This document shows, one piece after another, positions 34,681-46,555 of a stretch of 48,054 nucleotides of DNA. The translations under genes were made by a program, and so were the position numbers. Source of the stretch: Lactifluus volemus (lineage: Eukaryota; Basidiomycota; Agaricomycetes; Russulales; Russulaceae); assembly GCA_022376515.1 (NCBI GenBank), contig WTXI01000273.1:1-48054 (forward strand), in the 5' to 3' direction. Position 1 is the stretch's first letter. Each line of letters starts with the position of its first letter. The notes below the pieces were generated by a model. The model ran no database searches and had not been told where the DNA came from. It saw only the letters and a program-made list of their open reading frames with translations.

Positions 34681-35682
34681 GGCGAGGTGTACGGGATAGT
34701 TCTAGTGGGAGCCGCAGGCCACAGCAGTCCACTGGCGCTGTAGTCACGGATCAGTGAGACTTCACGCTTCACGCCCAACATGTATGTCACCCGCGCTGTC
34801 ATTGTCAGATCGTATGCAACAAAACTGAAATTTGCTCAACCGAATCCTGGCCGCCGCATGGTATTTCCCATTTCCAATGCCACAGCAAGTTTTCTTCTCG
34901 TTTGGTACTGGTTCCATACATACGCTATATTCGTTTGAATGTTTTTCTCCCATCTTCACAGCTCCACCATTGACTCGGTAGGTGTCTTATTTTATCTTCT
35001 AACACCCCGGTGAGCCTTGCGGCACTGGGGTATCCTTTATTAAGATGTAGTTCGAAATAATGTGTACACCTCATGTATATACCCATGCCCAACACGAAAT
35101 TCAAACCTTCTGCCCTGCTTCTTGAGGCCACGCCTAGGGACTTGTGCGGTCTTGTGAGGCTCCGCCGAAGCAAGTAGTTCAAGTTGTTAACAACACTATG
35201 ACCCTAGGCTCGAAATGACGGCGTGTTGGAAGGTGAATAATGAAACTCACTCTCACATGCTCAGGTCTGCCTACACTGCTGCTTCGGAATTGTCACTTTG
35301 TTCCTGTACTATACATTCCAGAACGATTAATACCGTTTCAGAGTCTCCGTGACGAGGGTTTTTTGAATCGCGCAGTTGCACACGATTCTACTTGAAAGAG
35401 TGAGTAAAAGTGGAAGGCAGGGAAGCGGCGGCCAGAGAGACAATCGTGACCGTGATACTGTAGGAAATATGGTAGACGCAACAGAGACAGCACCGTGGTG
35501 CGGGGCTGTTGGATTTCGGTTGTCTCGGTGGCACGTTTTCAACGCGACCTGTCATTATGTAATGTCCTTCCTGATATAGACACGATAACATGTTTGCCTC
35601 AAGGCATCGATGAATCAACCTGTCGCTCAGTTCTCCGTCAAACATTCGCCATTATTACACCCCAGGTCCTCAAATCTCCAGA
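34681..35682. other. Intergenic region upstream of the NLR gene, copy B
   Basis: No supported gene. From about 35170 it diverges from copy A by several small indels, unlike the unchanged region to its left. Confidence 0.45.
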
Positions 35683-38600
35683 ATGTCAAACATCAGCCGC
35701 TCTCAGGTCAGTGAAATGCAACTGAGCTCAATCCGACTCCAGGTGACCAGTACGTATTTTTATGACTGTGCTCTGATACATACTGAATCGCTTGCCCTTG
35801 CCAGTCCTTAGAGTGCACAATCTTCCCCGTCTCAAGACTTTCCTTGGGAAGAAAAGGAGGTTTTACGCTACATTTACAGACGGCGACAAGATATGGCAGA
35901 CACGATCTGTGCGGAGCGTGGCCCAGCGCGTAGAATGGAACGAGACCGTCAACACATTGTGGGAATTGTCGTATCTTCATTCTTGCTAACATCTGAGTCT
36001 CCTGCAGTACTGTACAACCACAATCTCGTGTTACGATATGTCTTTATGCGAAAAGGACCACACGGAAAGACATCCTTATTGGAAGTCAGGAAATAGCCTG
36101 CGAATCCCAACGCGGTTCGTTTCTTATTTCAAATATATACCCATGTGTCTGGCTGAGCATCCTACATATAGAACTTGATGTTATTTTAGACAATGCTGAC
36201 GGACGTCCGACGGAACTCGTTACACCTTCCTTAAGCATCATCGTATCAGCAATCGGGAGCTCATCTATGACTGCGGTAGTCAATTCCCCAATCCTTACTA
36301 GCACACCGGTCGATTCGGGAAATTCTTTCGCTGATGGAGGTGCTGCGCATCCTACTGTTCAAACGGACAATGAACCCATGCAACGCGCAGCGGATCCCGC
36401 TCTTCTATCCCAAACGAGTAACCTTCCCATCGAGGGCGGTCCCTCTGTGGGAGCAGTACCAGACAGCCAGACGGAGATGTCAAATACGCTCGATGGCGCT
36501 GAGAAGGCTTTTGAAACAATGAAGACATGGAGTAATGCTGTTGAAAAAGTCAAATGTGTAATCGACGTCGTCGGTCCAATCGCAGGGGTATGCTTTAGAG
36601 AAGGTCATATCCAGTGCTGAGCTAACTTGCGCTCTTCAGCTGAGCCCATATGCGAAGACGGCTTGGGGTCTGCTCTCATTTATCCCTCAGGTGCGTCTCC
36701 TTGCCTATTCGGAGAATATGGTGCATTCATTCACCTCGCTATCAGACTTTACTACAGCAGGTCGAGCGTGATGACAACGTCAGAACACTACTTGAGGCAA
36801 TACGGGACGGATTTGAATTTGCAAAGGAGGCGGCTATTTTGAGGAATATCCAGCCGGGATCCATGCAAGTAAAAATCCTCGATGAGATGCTGCAGTGCGT
36901 CGCCAAATCCGCCGAATTCGTCGAGTCATATGCGAAGGATGTGCAAATCGGTACGTCGTCTTGACCTCTCTCGTTGCTCAATATGAACGTGTGACTTTCA
37001 GGAAAGCGGGCTTTGAAGAATATGGTCGGCAAAGTTGACATAAAAGTCGAAGAGTACCGCGCCACTCTTGTTCGACTTCGAGAAGCGTTCCTCGCATATG
37101 CTGTTGTCAACACTCAGGCTGCTGTCCTTCAGATGCGGGACGATAAGTCGAATCAAGCATTAGACGCTGGTGCGCGATTCAGACAGCTCAAGACCGGATC
37201 GTCGAACTGACAACGAATACACAGAATTAGACAGAAAAATCGGAGAATTACCCTATAGGGGAGGCTGGCGATACGGTGACGAGAAGCGATGTCTTCCAGG
37301 CACGCGTGAAGACTTTTTGCACTTCATCGTCAAGTGGGTCGAGAATCCCAAATCTGAACGTGCGCTCGTTCTTCTCGGTCAAGCGGGAACAGGAAAATCT
37401 TCGATTGCACATGAGGTTGCACGCCGTTTCAAAGGCAAATGCCTCGGCTCATACTCCGCCTTTTTGCGCAAGGAACAGTCCAAAGACGAGGCTTACATGC
37501 TCTTCACGACAATCGCTCGCGATCTCTCCGATCGCATTCCTGAGTACAAGCACACCCTTGGGGGGGTCATCAAGGATAATTCCTCTCTTCGTGGTACCCG
37601 AGACTATCGTACACTTTTCGAAAACCTCCTCGTGGATCCGCTCAAGAGCCTGCCACTTCCTGGTCCAATTCTTATAGTTATCGATGCCCTGGATGAGAGT
37701 GGGGACGCAATCGGCAAAAATGGATTACATTCATTTCTCGCCGAGCACCTCATCGAGCTTCCATCCGAATTCCGGATACTCGTCACGTCCAGGCCTGAAG
37801 ATGGCATCGAGCCTGCGTTTCTCAAAGCTTCGTCCATCAATACGCTTTACATGGATGACGCCGAACTGGCTCTCAAGATAGAGCAAGATATTGGGGTGTA
37901 CCTTGAGAAGGAGCTCCCACCGGACGTATTCAAAAGCGATGGGGTCAAACTAGCAAAAGCGGCAGAGGGCCTGTTTCAATGGGCAGCTGTTGCATCCGGG
38001 TTCATAAATAGCCCTCCTGCTAGCTTTGGGTTTAGCAAGAAAAAGTGTGTTCAACGCTTGTTGGGACACTCCCGAGATCGCAGTGGACAAGATCCGTTGG
38101 ACAAGTTATATGAAGAAGTTCTGGGGGCGTACTTCAAACCGGATGAAGCACAGATTCTATTTCGGTCTGTAATGGGACAAATTTTCGCTGCGATCGAACC
38201 GCTCTCGATCGATTCTTTAATTGCTCTGCGAAGGCATGCCTCTATTGAAGAACCCGAGGATCCTGATCCAGCTGTACAAATGCTCGGACACCTCGGCTCG
38301 CTGCTGAGCAATGTGACTTCATCTGACCATACGCGTCCCATCGTTCCTCTCCATACATCATTCCGTGACTTTCTGACGAGCAAGAAGGGAGGTGTGTTTT
38401 CCGTGGACCTTCAGGATTCGCACCGTCAGTTGGCACATTCCTGCCTTGCTTCGATGCTCGACAAACTGGAGTTCAACATTTGCAAACTCGAGACATCATA
38501 TCTTGCGAACAGCGACGTTCCAGATCTTGAATCTCGAATTATGAGATATATCCCACCTGCTTTGTCGTATGCCTGCCGTTTCTGGGGCGATCACTTGGAT

Positions 38601-41291
38601 CATCTTACTTTCGATGACGATCTCTTCATGAAAGTTCGATCGTTGCTCGAGACAAAGTTACTATTTTGGCTGGAAGTGCTTAGCATCAAGAGCAGTGTGC
38701 CCCTTGCTTTACGGGCAATGTCGTTCCTGTCGACGTGGTTGCAGCAGGAGGTAGGTGCTCCTCACAATTCAGTATGACATGCGGTGACTTTTGGGTAAAA
38801 ATCATAATAGGGTTCGCAAACGGAGGTGAAGAATTTGTTGGGATTAGTGAATGATATGTCGAGATTTGTGCGGTATTTCGGAATGACGATGGCAAGGAGC
38901 ACTCCGCATATCTACATCTCGGCGCTCCCATTCACACCCAGCTCTTCCCACATCTTCAATCGATACATTCGCAAATTCCCTTGTACATTGACTTTGGAGC
39001 GTGGGCAGTTGTCTCACTGGCCGGCATTGCAAATGATGATTCAAGCACATGATGGCCCGGTCTTTTCTGTTGCTTTCTCGCCAGACGGGCAGCGCGTCGC
39101 ATCGGCCTCGGGCGATCGCACGATTCGGGTGTGGGATGCCACAACGGGAAAGATGGTAGCGGGCCCGTTTACTGGACACACCAATTCGGTCAATTCTGTT
39201 GCATTCTCACCAGACGGACTGCGCATCGCATCGGCCTCGGACGATAAAACGATTCGGGTGTGGGATGCCACAACGGGACAGACGGTAGCGGGCCCGTTTA
39301 CTGGACACACCAATTGGGTCAAGTCTGTTGCATTCTCGCCAGACGGACTGCGCATCGCATCGGCCTCGTACGATGAAACGATTCGGGTGTGGGATGCCAC
39401 AACGGGACAGATGGTAGCGGGCCCGTTTACTGGACACACCCATCATGTCTCTTCTGTTGCATTCTCACCAGACGGACTGCGCATCGCATCGGCCTCGTAC
39501 GATAATACGATTCGGGTGTGGGATGCCACAACGGGACAGATGGTAGCGGGCCCGTTTACTGGACACACCAATTCGGTCAAGTCTGTTGCATTCTCGCCAG
39601 ACGGACTGCGCATCGCATCGGCCTCGGTCGATGAAACGATTCGGGTGTGGGATGCCACAACGGGACAGATGGTAGCGGGCCCGTTTACTGGACACACCAA
39701 TTTTGTCAGGTCTGTTGCATTCTCGCCAGACGGACTGTGCATCGCATCGGCCTTGTCCGATGATACGATCCGGGAGTGGGATGCCACAACGGGACAGATG
39801 GTAGCGGGCCCGTTTACTGAACACACCGATTCGGTCAATTCTGTTGCATTCTCGCCAGACGGACTGCGTATCGCATCGGCCTCGAGGGATAAAAGGATTC
39901 GGGTGTGGGATGCCACAACGGGACAGATGGTAGCGGGCCCGTTTACTGGACACACCAATTCGGTCAATTCTGTTGCATTCTCGCCAGACGGACTGCGCAT
40001 CGCATCGGCCTCGTCCGATGAAACGATCCGGGTGTGGGATGCCACAACGGGAAAGATGGTAGCGGGCCCGTTTACTGGACACACCGATTCGGTCAATTCT
40101 GTTGCATTCTTGCCAGACGGACTGCACATCACATCGGCCTCGAGGGATAAAAGGATTCGGGTGTGGGATGCCACAACGGGACAGATGGTAGCGGGCCCGT
40201 TTACTGTACACACCAATCGCGTCAATTCTGTTGCATTCTCGCCAGACGGACTGCGCATCGCATCGGCCTCGTACGATAAAACGATTCGGGTGTGGGATGC
40301 CACAACGGGACAGATGGTAGCGGGCCCGTTTACTGGACACACCAATTCGGTCAATTCTGTTGCATTCTCGCCAGACGGACTGCGCATCGCATCGGCCTCG
40401 TCCGATGAAACGATCCGGGTGTGGGATGCCACAACGGGACAGATGGTAGCGGGCCCGTTTACTGAACACACCAATTCAGTCAATTCTGTTGCATTCTCGC
40501 CAGACGGACTGCGCATCGCATCGGCCTCGTACGATAAAACGATTCGGGTGTGGGATGCCACAACGGGACAGATGGTAGCGGGCCCGTTTACTGGACACAC
40601 CAATCGCGTCAATTCTGTTGCATTCTCGCCAGACGGACTGCGCATCGCATCGGCCTCGTACGATAATACGATTCGGGTGTGGGATGCCACAACGGGACAG
40701 ATGGTAGCGGGCCCGTTTACTGAACACACCGATTCGGTCAATTCTGTTGCATTCTCGCCAGACGGACTGCGCATCGCATCGGCCTCGTACGATAAAACGA
40801 TTCGGGTGTGGGATGCCACAACGGGACAGATGGTAGCGGGCCCATTTACTGAACACACCAATTCGGTCAATTCTGTTGCATTCTCGCCAGATGGACTGCG
40901 CATCGCATCGGCCTCGTCTGATAATACGATTCGGGTGTGGGATGCCACAACGGGACAGATTGCATCGGGCCCGTTCACCGATTTGGTCAGATCTGTCCGT
41001 GAGCAGCACATTGCCTCAGGGTCAGGCGACTGTACAATTCATGTCGAGAGTATCGTGACAGAAGATACTGAGAAGCTCCTATTTACAGACCAATCCCTGG
41101 TTGGTGGTGATGGTTGGATATGTCACGGTGGAGAACCCAAACAGCTTCTTTTATGGATTCCCGTGGTTCATAGGCCGTGTCTTCATGGACCAAGGACTGT
41201 CTGGATTGCAGGCGAGCATGACACCCGGCTTGATTTCTCAAAATTCGTTCATGGATCAAATTGGGGTAAAACATATGACCGGAATATCTGA
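35683..41291 (+). CDS. C2-NACHT-WD40 NLR-like STAND protein, copy B (apparently intact)
   Basis: A nine-exon model of about 1700 residues keeps frame. The start MSNISRSQVSEMQ leads into a C2-like domain (LRVHNLPRLKTFLGKKRRF, VEWNETVNTF, VTICLYAKRTTRKDILIGSQE) over introns at GTACGT, GTGGGA and GTTCGT. A linker and helical region follow (AEKAFETMKTWSNAVEKVK, AKTAWALLSFIPQ, EMLQCVAKSAEFVESYAKD). The NACHT NTPase starts after LDRKIGELPY: Walker A GQAGTGKSS (near 37379-37405), Walker B ILIVIDALDE, sensor VTSRPED. After an intron at GTAGGT come 15 near-identical WD40 units and a C-terminal WD-like tail (LLLWIPVVHRPCLHGPRTVW). STAND proteins of this type act in fungal self/non-self recognition and cell death; the role is inferred. 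The ligand is unknown. Confidence 0.85.
39050..40980 (+). repeat. WD40 repeat array of 15 near-identical 129-bp units, copy B
   Basis: Fifteen 43-residue units plus a degenerate sixteenth ([18 protein letters not shown]). Spacing is exactly 129 bp, as in successive CAGACGGACT starts at 39211 and 39340. Most units are identical outside the three residues at the unit start (SVN, WVK, HVS, SVK, FVR, RVN), the ASAS-x-D-x positions, and the G/E/V before HT. Unit 6 is the most changed (LCIASALSDDTIREW). The array gives a long open antisense frame that is only a shadow. Confidence 0.95.
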
Positions 41292-42351
41292 ATAGGGTCA
41301 ATTGGTATGTCCTTTTTATTATAAGAACTGCAGTGCCACCTCTAAACTTTGCGGCGTATGCCAACAGTACCCACCCAAACACCCTGAGTTCGCTCACTCC
41401 CCCAACGCAAGCCGTCGAAACAGTGACCCACGCAGGGAGGCAGCTGCACCTGTATACGTTGTTCCTGCTTCTCTCCCGCTGGGGTTTGAGCACGAGCTTT
41501 CTTCAGCATGCCGCTCTGCCTCTTCTGCACGATCGTATAGGCACCATCCCACATGGACATTGAACTATTGCTCACCCAGGTGTCGCCTTCTGATGGGAAA
41601 GGAGGTGGTCTGGGTGCGCAAGCACCTTTTGCATATTTGTTCCCACATGCGCGAGCCTCGCCGAGCAGTGCGAGGACGTTCCAATCCAAGAGTATTCGAG
41701 TGGCATAATTGGCAGAGCATCCACGGTCTGAGGGCGTATATCCAGCACGGTAGTAGACGACCTATCCCCCAGATTTTTACCAACTAGAATTTCTCGACAA
41801 CTTTCCTTCTTCATGTATCCTCATCCCTTTGTAGCTCCATCAATGAGCATAGACCCCCCGCGCGTGCCATCAAATCATACCGTTTGCATGTTTGGTGGCG
41901 TCATCACGGCCACTATCTGTCTTTGCGCCTCGGGTCTGGTGCTGCTGGCAGTGCACTGATGCCCGATGCCCTTCGAGACCTATGTTCACGCCTCCAGTTC
42001 CACGTCCTCTCATCGCACTACTACTTGTGGTAGGATAACATTTCGCAGTACTAAAGGCTTTTTTACCATAAGTAGATAGGCCCCTTGCAGCAAAGCGTCT
42101 CCACGTGCAGTGGCACGGCTATTCTATATATCATCGAGGCTTCATCGAGTAGGTAGGCTCGCGACTCCTTCGGTGATATCGGGAGTCCGACAATTGAATC
42201 GTCTGGGTATAAAGTCTTTCAAAAGTCCCAGGTTGCTTGGCTGTGCGAAGAAGGGCAAGAAATGTTGTTTTTGTCTATACACCAACACAATCCTCGTCGA
42301 GATACATATATATTTCGTCTACCTCTTACTATTAGTAGATACGGACGCATC
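41292..42351. other. Intergenic region between NLR and GH15 3' ends, copy B/C junction
   Basis: Convergent 3' ends of the NLR and GH15. Open frames of 70-160 codons exist on both strands but differ between copies A and B by frameshifts and show no recognised domain. Confidence 0.45.
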
Positions 42352-43463
42352 TTAATCTACACCACTTGAAATCCGATGAAACTGGCTTTTAGCGCTAGGC
42401 CAGAGATGGCGGTCATTGTTTTCCAGGTAGTTGCACGATCTATTAGGAAAGCGACCGCCATGCGCCCATGAAGGAGGAATAAAGCCATTGTACGCGTCAT
42501 AAACGCCAAGTGCTGCGACTAAAGCGTGGCTGTTACCCCGTGGACCCACAGGCTTCCAAGTCACTTTGTCAAATACCATCGAAAGGACATAGTTATCAGG
42601 CATGTGGTCGGCGAGGACAAGAAGTGTCTCTTCCGCCCAGTTTCTGATACTATCCGTCAAGCTTTCGTATACCTCGGAACCCTTTGAATATGTCCCCGTT
42701 TTTATGTTCTGATCAAATTGGCGGAAGAACTTGAGAGAAACGTCTGTGACCTGGAGTTCACCGATCAAGTCCCAGGTCAAGAGTGCGTCGAAAATCTGCT
42801 CTGACGCATGTAACGTCCCAAAATATACTGGCTAGAGTGAAAATATTCAGCTGAATTTGCCTACACAAGGAGAGGATGATGCACTCACGTTTCCTCCGAA
42901 TAGCATTTCTTCGAGATAGAAACCTAACAGCGCGTTGGGTTGGTCAGGAGGAAGGCTCTCGCTGATGGGGTAGATCTTCTGAAAGGCATCTCCAATAACC
43001 TTCAGGCTCGAAAGTGCACGATCAGAACACGGTTGAAGTGTGGCCGAATCGCAACCCAAAGACGGGTCAAAGTTGAGTGTGGAAACAGTGAGAGGGGCTG
43101 TGCCTTTTCCAGAACGCCCTCCTGACTTCACGTCGGTCACATTGGTCTCGCTCATAAATCCTTCCTCCTCGTTCCAGAACGTCTATGCGTGAGAAGTTCA
43201 GTGTGAATGTCAGGATCAACGAGAATAACAACTTTCCTGGAGATAGTCAAGGATACTTGATGCCTGGCTCTCATATTCTAGAGCGCTATCATCACGACCT
43301 ATGATTCGACCGAGGCGGGCTCCTGCTTGAAGTGCGCGATGCTGCAGTGAAGCAGTCCAGTAGGAGCCTCCCCATACGGGCAGCCACCAGAGATCCCAAC
43401 TGCGATAGGTGCTGAATTATTAATACCAACAAGGCCTAGTGCCAACTGCTTACGAGCTCTGAG
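42352..43463 (-). pseudogene. GH15 glucoamylase-like gene, copy C, 3' part
   Basis: This is the best-preserved C-terminal half of the GH15 protein in the window: GRSGKG, FDPSLGCDSAT, PCSDRALSSLKVIGDAFQKIY, an intron, then FGTLHASEQIFDALLTWDLI, ELQVTDVSLKFFRQFDQ, TGTYSKGSEVYESLTDSI, LADHMPDNYVLSMVFDKVTW and GVYDAYNGFIPPSWA. Aligned without gaps to the glucoamylase segment around the general base (DKSDGEQ), the catalytic Glu position is Lys (DKVTWKP). The 5' part lies beyond the transposon at 47442-48054, so this gene is disrupted. Confidence 0.82.
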
Positions 43464-43489
43464 CATCAGGAAAAACCTCAATTGCTAAT
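43464..43489 (+). repeat. Left terminal inverted repeat of the TIR element
   Basis: It begins CATCAGGAAAAACCTCAATT and matches the reverse complement of 47417-47441 apart from one extra A in the A-run and one A/C mismatch. Confidence 0.93.
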
Positions 43490-43587
43490 CTTGACTAGTG
43501 TCGCAGTAATTAAAGTATCCGCGCCTAAGACATCTTAACATATGAAAACCTACCATAACACGCAATAAAATGCAATAAAATGCCACA

Positions 43588-43630
43588 TGCTCGCTAGACG
43601 TTCCCTCGGCTAAAATGCAGCTAGCGAGCA
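43588..43630. repeat. Subterminal hairpin in the TIR element
   Basis: TGCTCGCTAG at 43588-43597 is perfectly complementary to CTAGCGAGCA at 43621-43630, giving a 10-bp stem with a 23-nt loop. It sits 125 bp from the left end, among GCTAA/GCTAG motifs. Confidence 0.7.
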
Positions 43631-43851
43631 CCATTATTGTATCAAATTATCTCCAGTTTTACCATTCTTTTGCTTAATTGTTGCTAACTTAGTACCGCAT
43701 AAATGTCTTTATCAATAAATCATGTATTTCCTGCCTAAAATTCAGCTAGTGAATGTTAAAGGTATGCTAAATTCGCTAAGTCAGGTTTACATAAAATGTG
43801 CAACATTGTTCTAGTATTACGCTGGACTGTTTCGTGGCTGGGGGGTATGTA

Positions 43852-44700
43852 CTACATACTGTATACTACAGGCAAACGCGAGTACACTAATCGGCAGGGT
43901 TTATTCTGCCGCCTCTTCTGCGGATTGGGTTGTCCCAGGTCCCAGACTTGTCTTGGGATGCAGGGGTGGGTTGACTTGATGAAACGGCTCATGGCCTCAC
44001 CTCCCTGGGCTGTGCTAAGAAGGATGGGCAGTGAGGAATCACAGTTGACCAGCTGGAGGATGTCACGCTGGGCCTCAGTGTAAAGTGGACAGACGGAGAT
44101 GACGTGTTCGACGGTTTGTGCAGGGGCTCGACAAAGGCAGTTGGTGGTCAGATCGGGTCGGAATCTTGCAGTGTAGGAGCCGATAAACGTGTGACCCGTG
44201 ATGAGGTGGATGAGGGTGGTGAAGACCACTCGTTCGCAGCCTTTCGAGCCTTGGATGGCGGGTGGGTGTTTGCCTGTGGGCGGGACGAGGAGGGCGATGT
44301 ATGTTTGGAAACAAGGGCCGTTGTTTCGCCAGCAGGTGCCCCACGTGTCGATGGCTGTGATTTTGGCTACTTGCCGTTGGTAGTTGATGGTGAGGTCACC
44401 GTGTCGGGCCCGGGCGAGTGCGACATCGTTCGACGGTAGATGCATGCCAATGAAGCAGCACGGGACCGTGGCGTTGCGCGAATGATGTAGATAGCTGTGT
44501 GGTGTCAGTCGCAATGTCACAGCGAACGCAACTTTACCTTCACGAATGGGGGGCCTCAGCTTGGAGTCGGTGTGTCTCAGGACGTTGAAAATGACGGTGG
44601 AGGTGTTATACCTGAATGAGGATTCAAGGCGACACAACTTTGGGCCCGGTCGAGTGCTTGGGTTGTATCGCGGGCAGGGATCTGGCAACCTTCCATCCAA
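43852..44700 (-). pseudogene. LINE-type retrotransposon ORF2 3' fragment inside the TIR element
   Basis: A 282-codon open frame whose centre reads TTLIHLITGHTFIGSYTARF, then a C-X1-C...H...C pattern (NCLCRAPAQTVEHVISVCPL) characteristic of the segment after RNase H in fungal Tad/jockey-like non-LTR elements. The reverse transcriptase and RNase H cores are absent, so it is a 3' remnant. Its first about 90 codons are not recognised and may be foreign sequence. It lies on the opposite strand to the other captured fragments. Confidence 0.72.
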
Positions 44701-45594
44701 GAACTCGGGACGCCGGCCCTATTAGAGATAGGAGATGATAGAGTCGAGGGTATGGGGGAAGGAGAAGATGGCACTTCGGGGGTGTAAACACCTCATATCT
44801 CGGCAGTGGCGGCGGCAATGTCTAGCCCTCCAGTACCCATGCCACTGAAATCATAGACCACACCTGAGCAAGGCAGATGTCACAGAACGCTGGAAGTGCG
44901 CTCTGCAGCCTCTGCTACTGGTAAAGGCAAAAGCAACAAAATCAAAGTTAGTAAAGAATGTCCCTAGGTGCCGAAAAACATGGTGGCCCGGACTGGGAAA
45001 AGTCTGTGAAGGGATGGCGACCCTGGCTGACAAACGAAGCAGTGGGTACGTCCCGTCGAAAACTGTATGCAGAAGCTAGAATGAGCGAGAGTGAGAGTAA
45101 GTATTTGTGCCAGTGAGAATCCGTCAAAGTCTTGTTTGACTTGCCCTAAATCAGAACGTGACCGAGACGTGATCCAAAGTTGAACTTCCTTTCTTCTTAC
45201 CCACCGCCACTGCCTTCATTCGTCTCGCCCATCTCCTCATCATAACCCTTCGAAGTACCCGAAAACAATATGGATGCAATTGATTACTGCCAAACATCCA
45301 TGCAGTGAGTCTACAGTATACATGGTTGGTGCATCAGAGACATGGGAACTTATGACACCATTGTAGGTCGTAGCTCTGTCCTCCACTGTAGTAAAGGGCA
45401 TTCCATTTTCAGCTGGCATGGACTATGTGTGTCGTGGTCATCACATCTCATTTTGATATTAAAAACACAACTTGCCTTCCTTGACAGTATCTGAACGACT
45501 TGTGCTACCTAGTATGCCAATCCTGGTTGGTGGGTCTCTTAATATTCCCACACCTCCGCACCTTCCAACTAACACCTATTTATGTGATGATTGA
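44701..45594. other. Interior of the TIR element without recognised gene
   Basis: GC-moderate sequence between the LINE fragment and the CSM3 pseudogene. An ATG at 45271 followed by a possible donor (GTGAGT near 45305) could be the first exon of the captured CSM3, but no similarity is visible. Confidence 0.4.
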
Positions 45595-46555
45595 CAGCCC
45601 ATATGGAGGGTGCGGTTTGGATCTCGGTGGCGACAAGGACAGCGGCAGCGGCGGGGTTAAGAGCAAGGGAGGTAAAAGCGGTCCCTTGGGTGGCATGGAC
45701 AGTAACGAGGACGGCAAGGAGAAGAAACGAAAACTGGTGCCTAAGTTGGACGAGGCCCGTTTGCTTGGCCTGAATGGGTTTCCACAGCTGGTCAAGGACA
45801 CGAAGAATTTCAAGCCCAAGGGGGGAGGGTCATGAGGTCAAACCTTTTTTTTTCCCTGGCGTGCTGCTCTGAACCCATCCCCCACCCCTCTATAGGCGAC
45901 CGACTTGGATCGCTTTCTTCAACGTACCAATTCTGGACTCACAAATCATATCCAAAGACGAGATTCAAGGAGACGGTAGATTGGGCGGAGAAGTTATGCC
46001 ACTCGAAGTGCATGCAGGTACTCTCCATGTCTCTTGCATTCCTCCCCCACGCATTCTTAAGTCTTGATAGGTCTCGCTTAGTGTTTGGCGTGACGAAGCC
46101 AAAGGACTTGTAAACGGCGTTCGCCCGTCGACAGCCGATAGTGACAGCGAGTCGGACGCCCCTGGTTCTCCGCACGGTGACGCAACATCAGCCGATCGAA
46201 GCGCGACGTCATCAAACCAGCTATCTTCTGCGGATCACCCTATTAGCAATTCAGAAGACGACAGCGATGGCCTGCCCGTCACGAGCGACGCGGAGTGCCC
46301 GCCACCATCGTCGCCTGATCGAGACGAAGCTGCGGCTGCCGAGTTGGATGCGCTCAGGAAGAGGAGGCGGTGCAGCGCGCCGCGGTTCACACTGGACTGA
46401 CAGGTCATGCTTGGATGAATTTGCAGATGTCGAACGGTGATGTGGTTATGGATGGGGATGTCGATTTGTGGGATGCCCTTGGCACGGATGCACCAACTTC
46501 CGCTTCGACGATGGCACCACGCCCGCCTCCTACAGATGAAGACGAAGATATGTAC
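45595..46555 (+). pseudogene. csm3: Captured CSM3/TIPIN (Swi3 domain) pseudogene
   Basis: CSM3 (TIPIN/Swi3) pairs with Tof1/Timeless in the replication fork protection complex. The Swi3 core is clear: KLDEARLLGLNGFPQLVKDT, KNFKPKG, then TDLDRFLQ, YQFWTHKSYPKTRFKETVD, EKLCHSKCMQ, and after an intron VSLSVWRDEAKGLVNG, followed by an acidic Ser/Asp tail. Two introns are retained (donors after GHE near 45837 and after CMQ near 46018), so capture was from genomic DNA. It is dead: an extra G in a G6 run near 45823, a missing base after RFLQ near 45930, and a frame change near 46355. The 5' end is missing or unrecognised. The gene name has nothing to do with CRISPR Csm3. Confidence 0.85.

Larger units (their letters stand above)
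21311..42920. repeat. Tandem 21.6-kb repeat unit, copy B
   Basis: Second copy of the unit, about 300 bp longer than copy A. Much of the extra length comes from one more WD40 unit and from the replaced elp6/COG3 intergenic segment near 24880-24960. Elp6, the Crinkler-like gene and the NLR gene can be read without frameshifts here, so copy B is the better reference for those genes. The GH15 gene at its left edge is frameshifted. Confidence 0.93.

Noticed and set aside
39050..40980. CRISPR-like or satellite array
   Set aside because: Unit length is 129 bp with no spacers, and each unit encodes one WD40 blade.
39443..41011. Very long open frame (522 codons) on the minus strand across the WD40 array
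   Set aside because: It is a by-product of a 129-bp repeat: a multiple-of-three unit with no antisense stop gives a long open frame automatically. The plus strand has the WD40 fold with conserved Asp, GH-like and WD positions.
45595..46555. CRISPR type III Csm3 because of the gene name
   Set aside because: The protein has the Swi3/TIPIN core (FPQLVKDT, YQFWTHK, LSVWRDEAKGLVNG), not a RAMP fold; the shared name is a coincidence.
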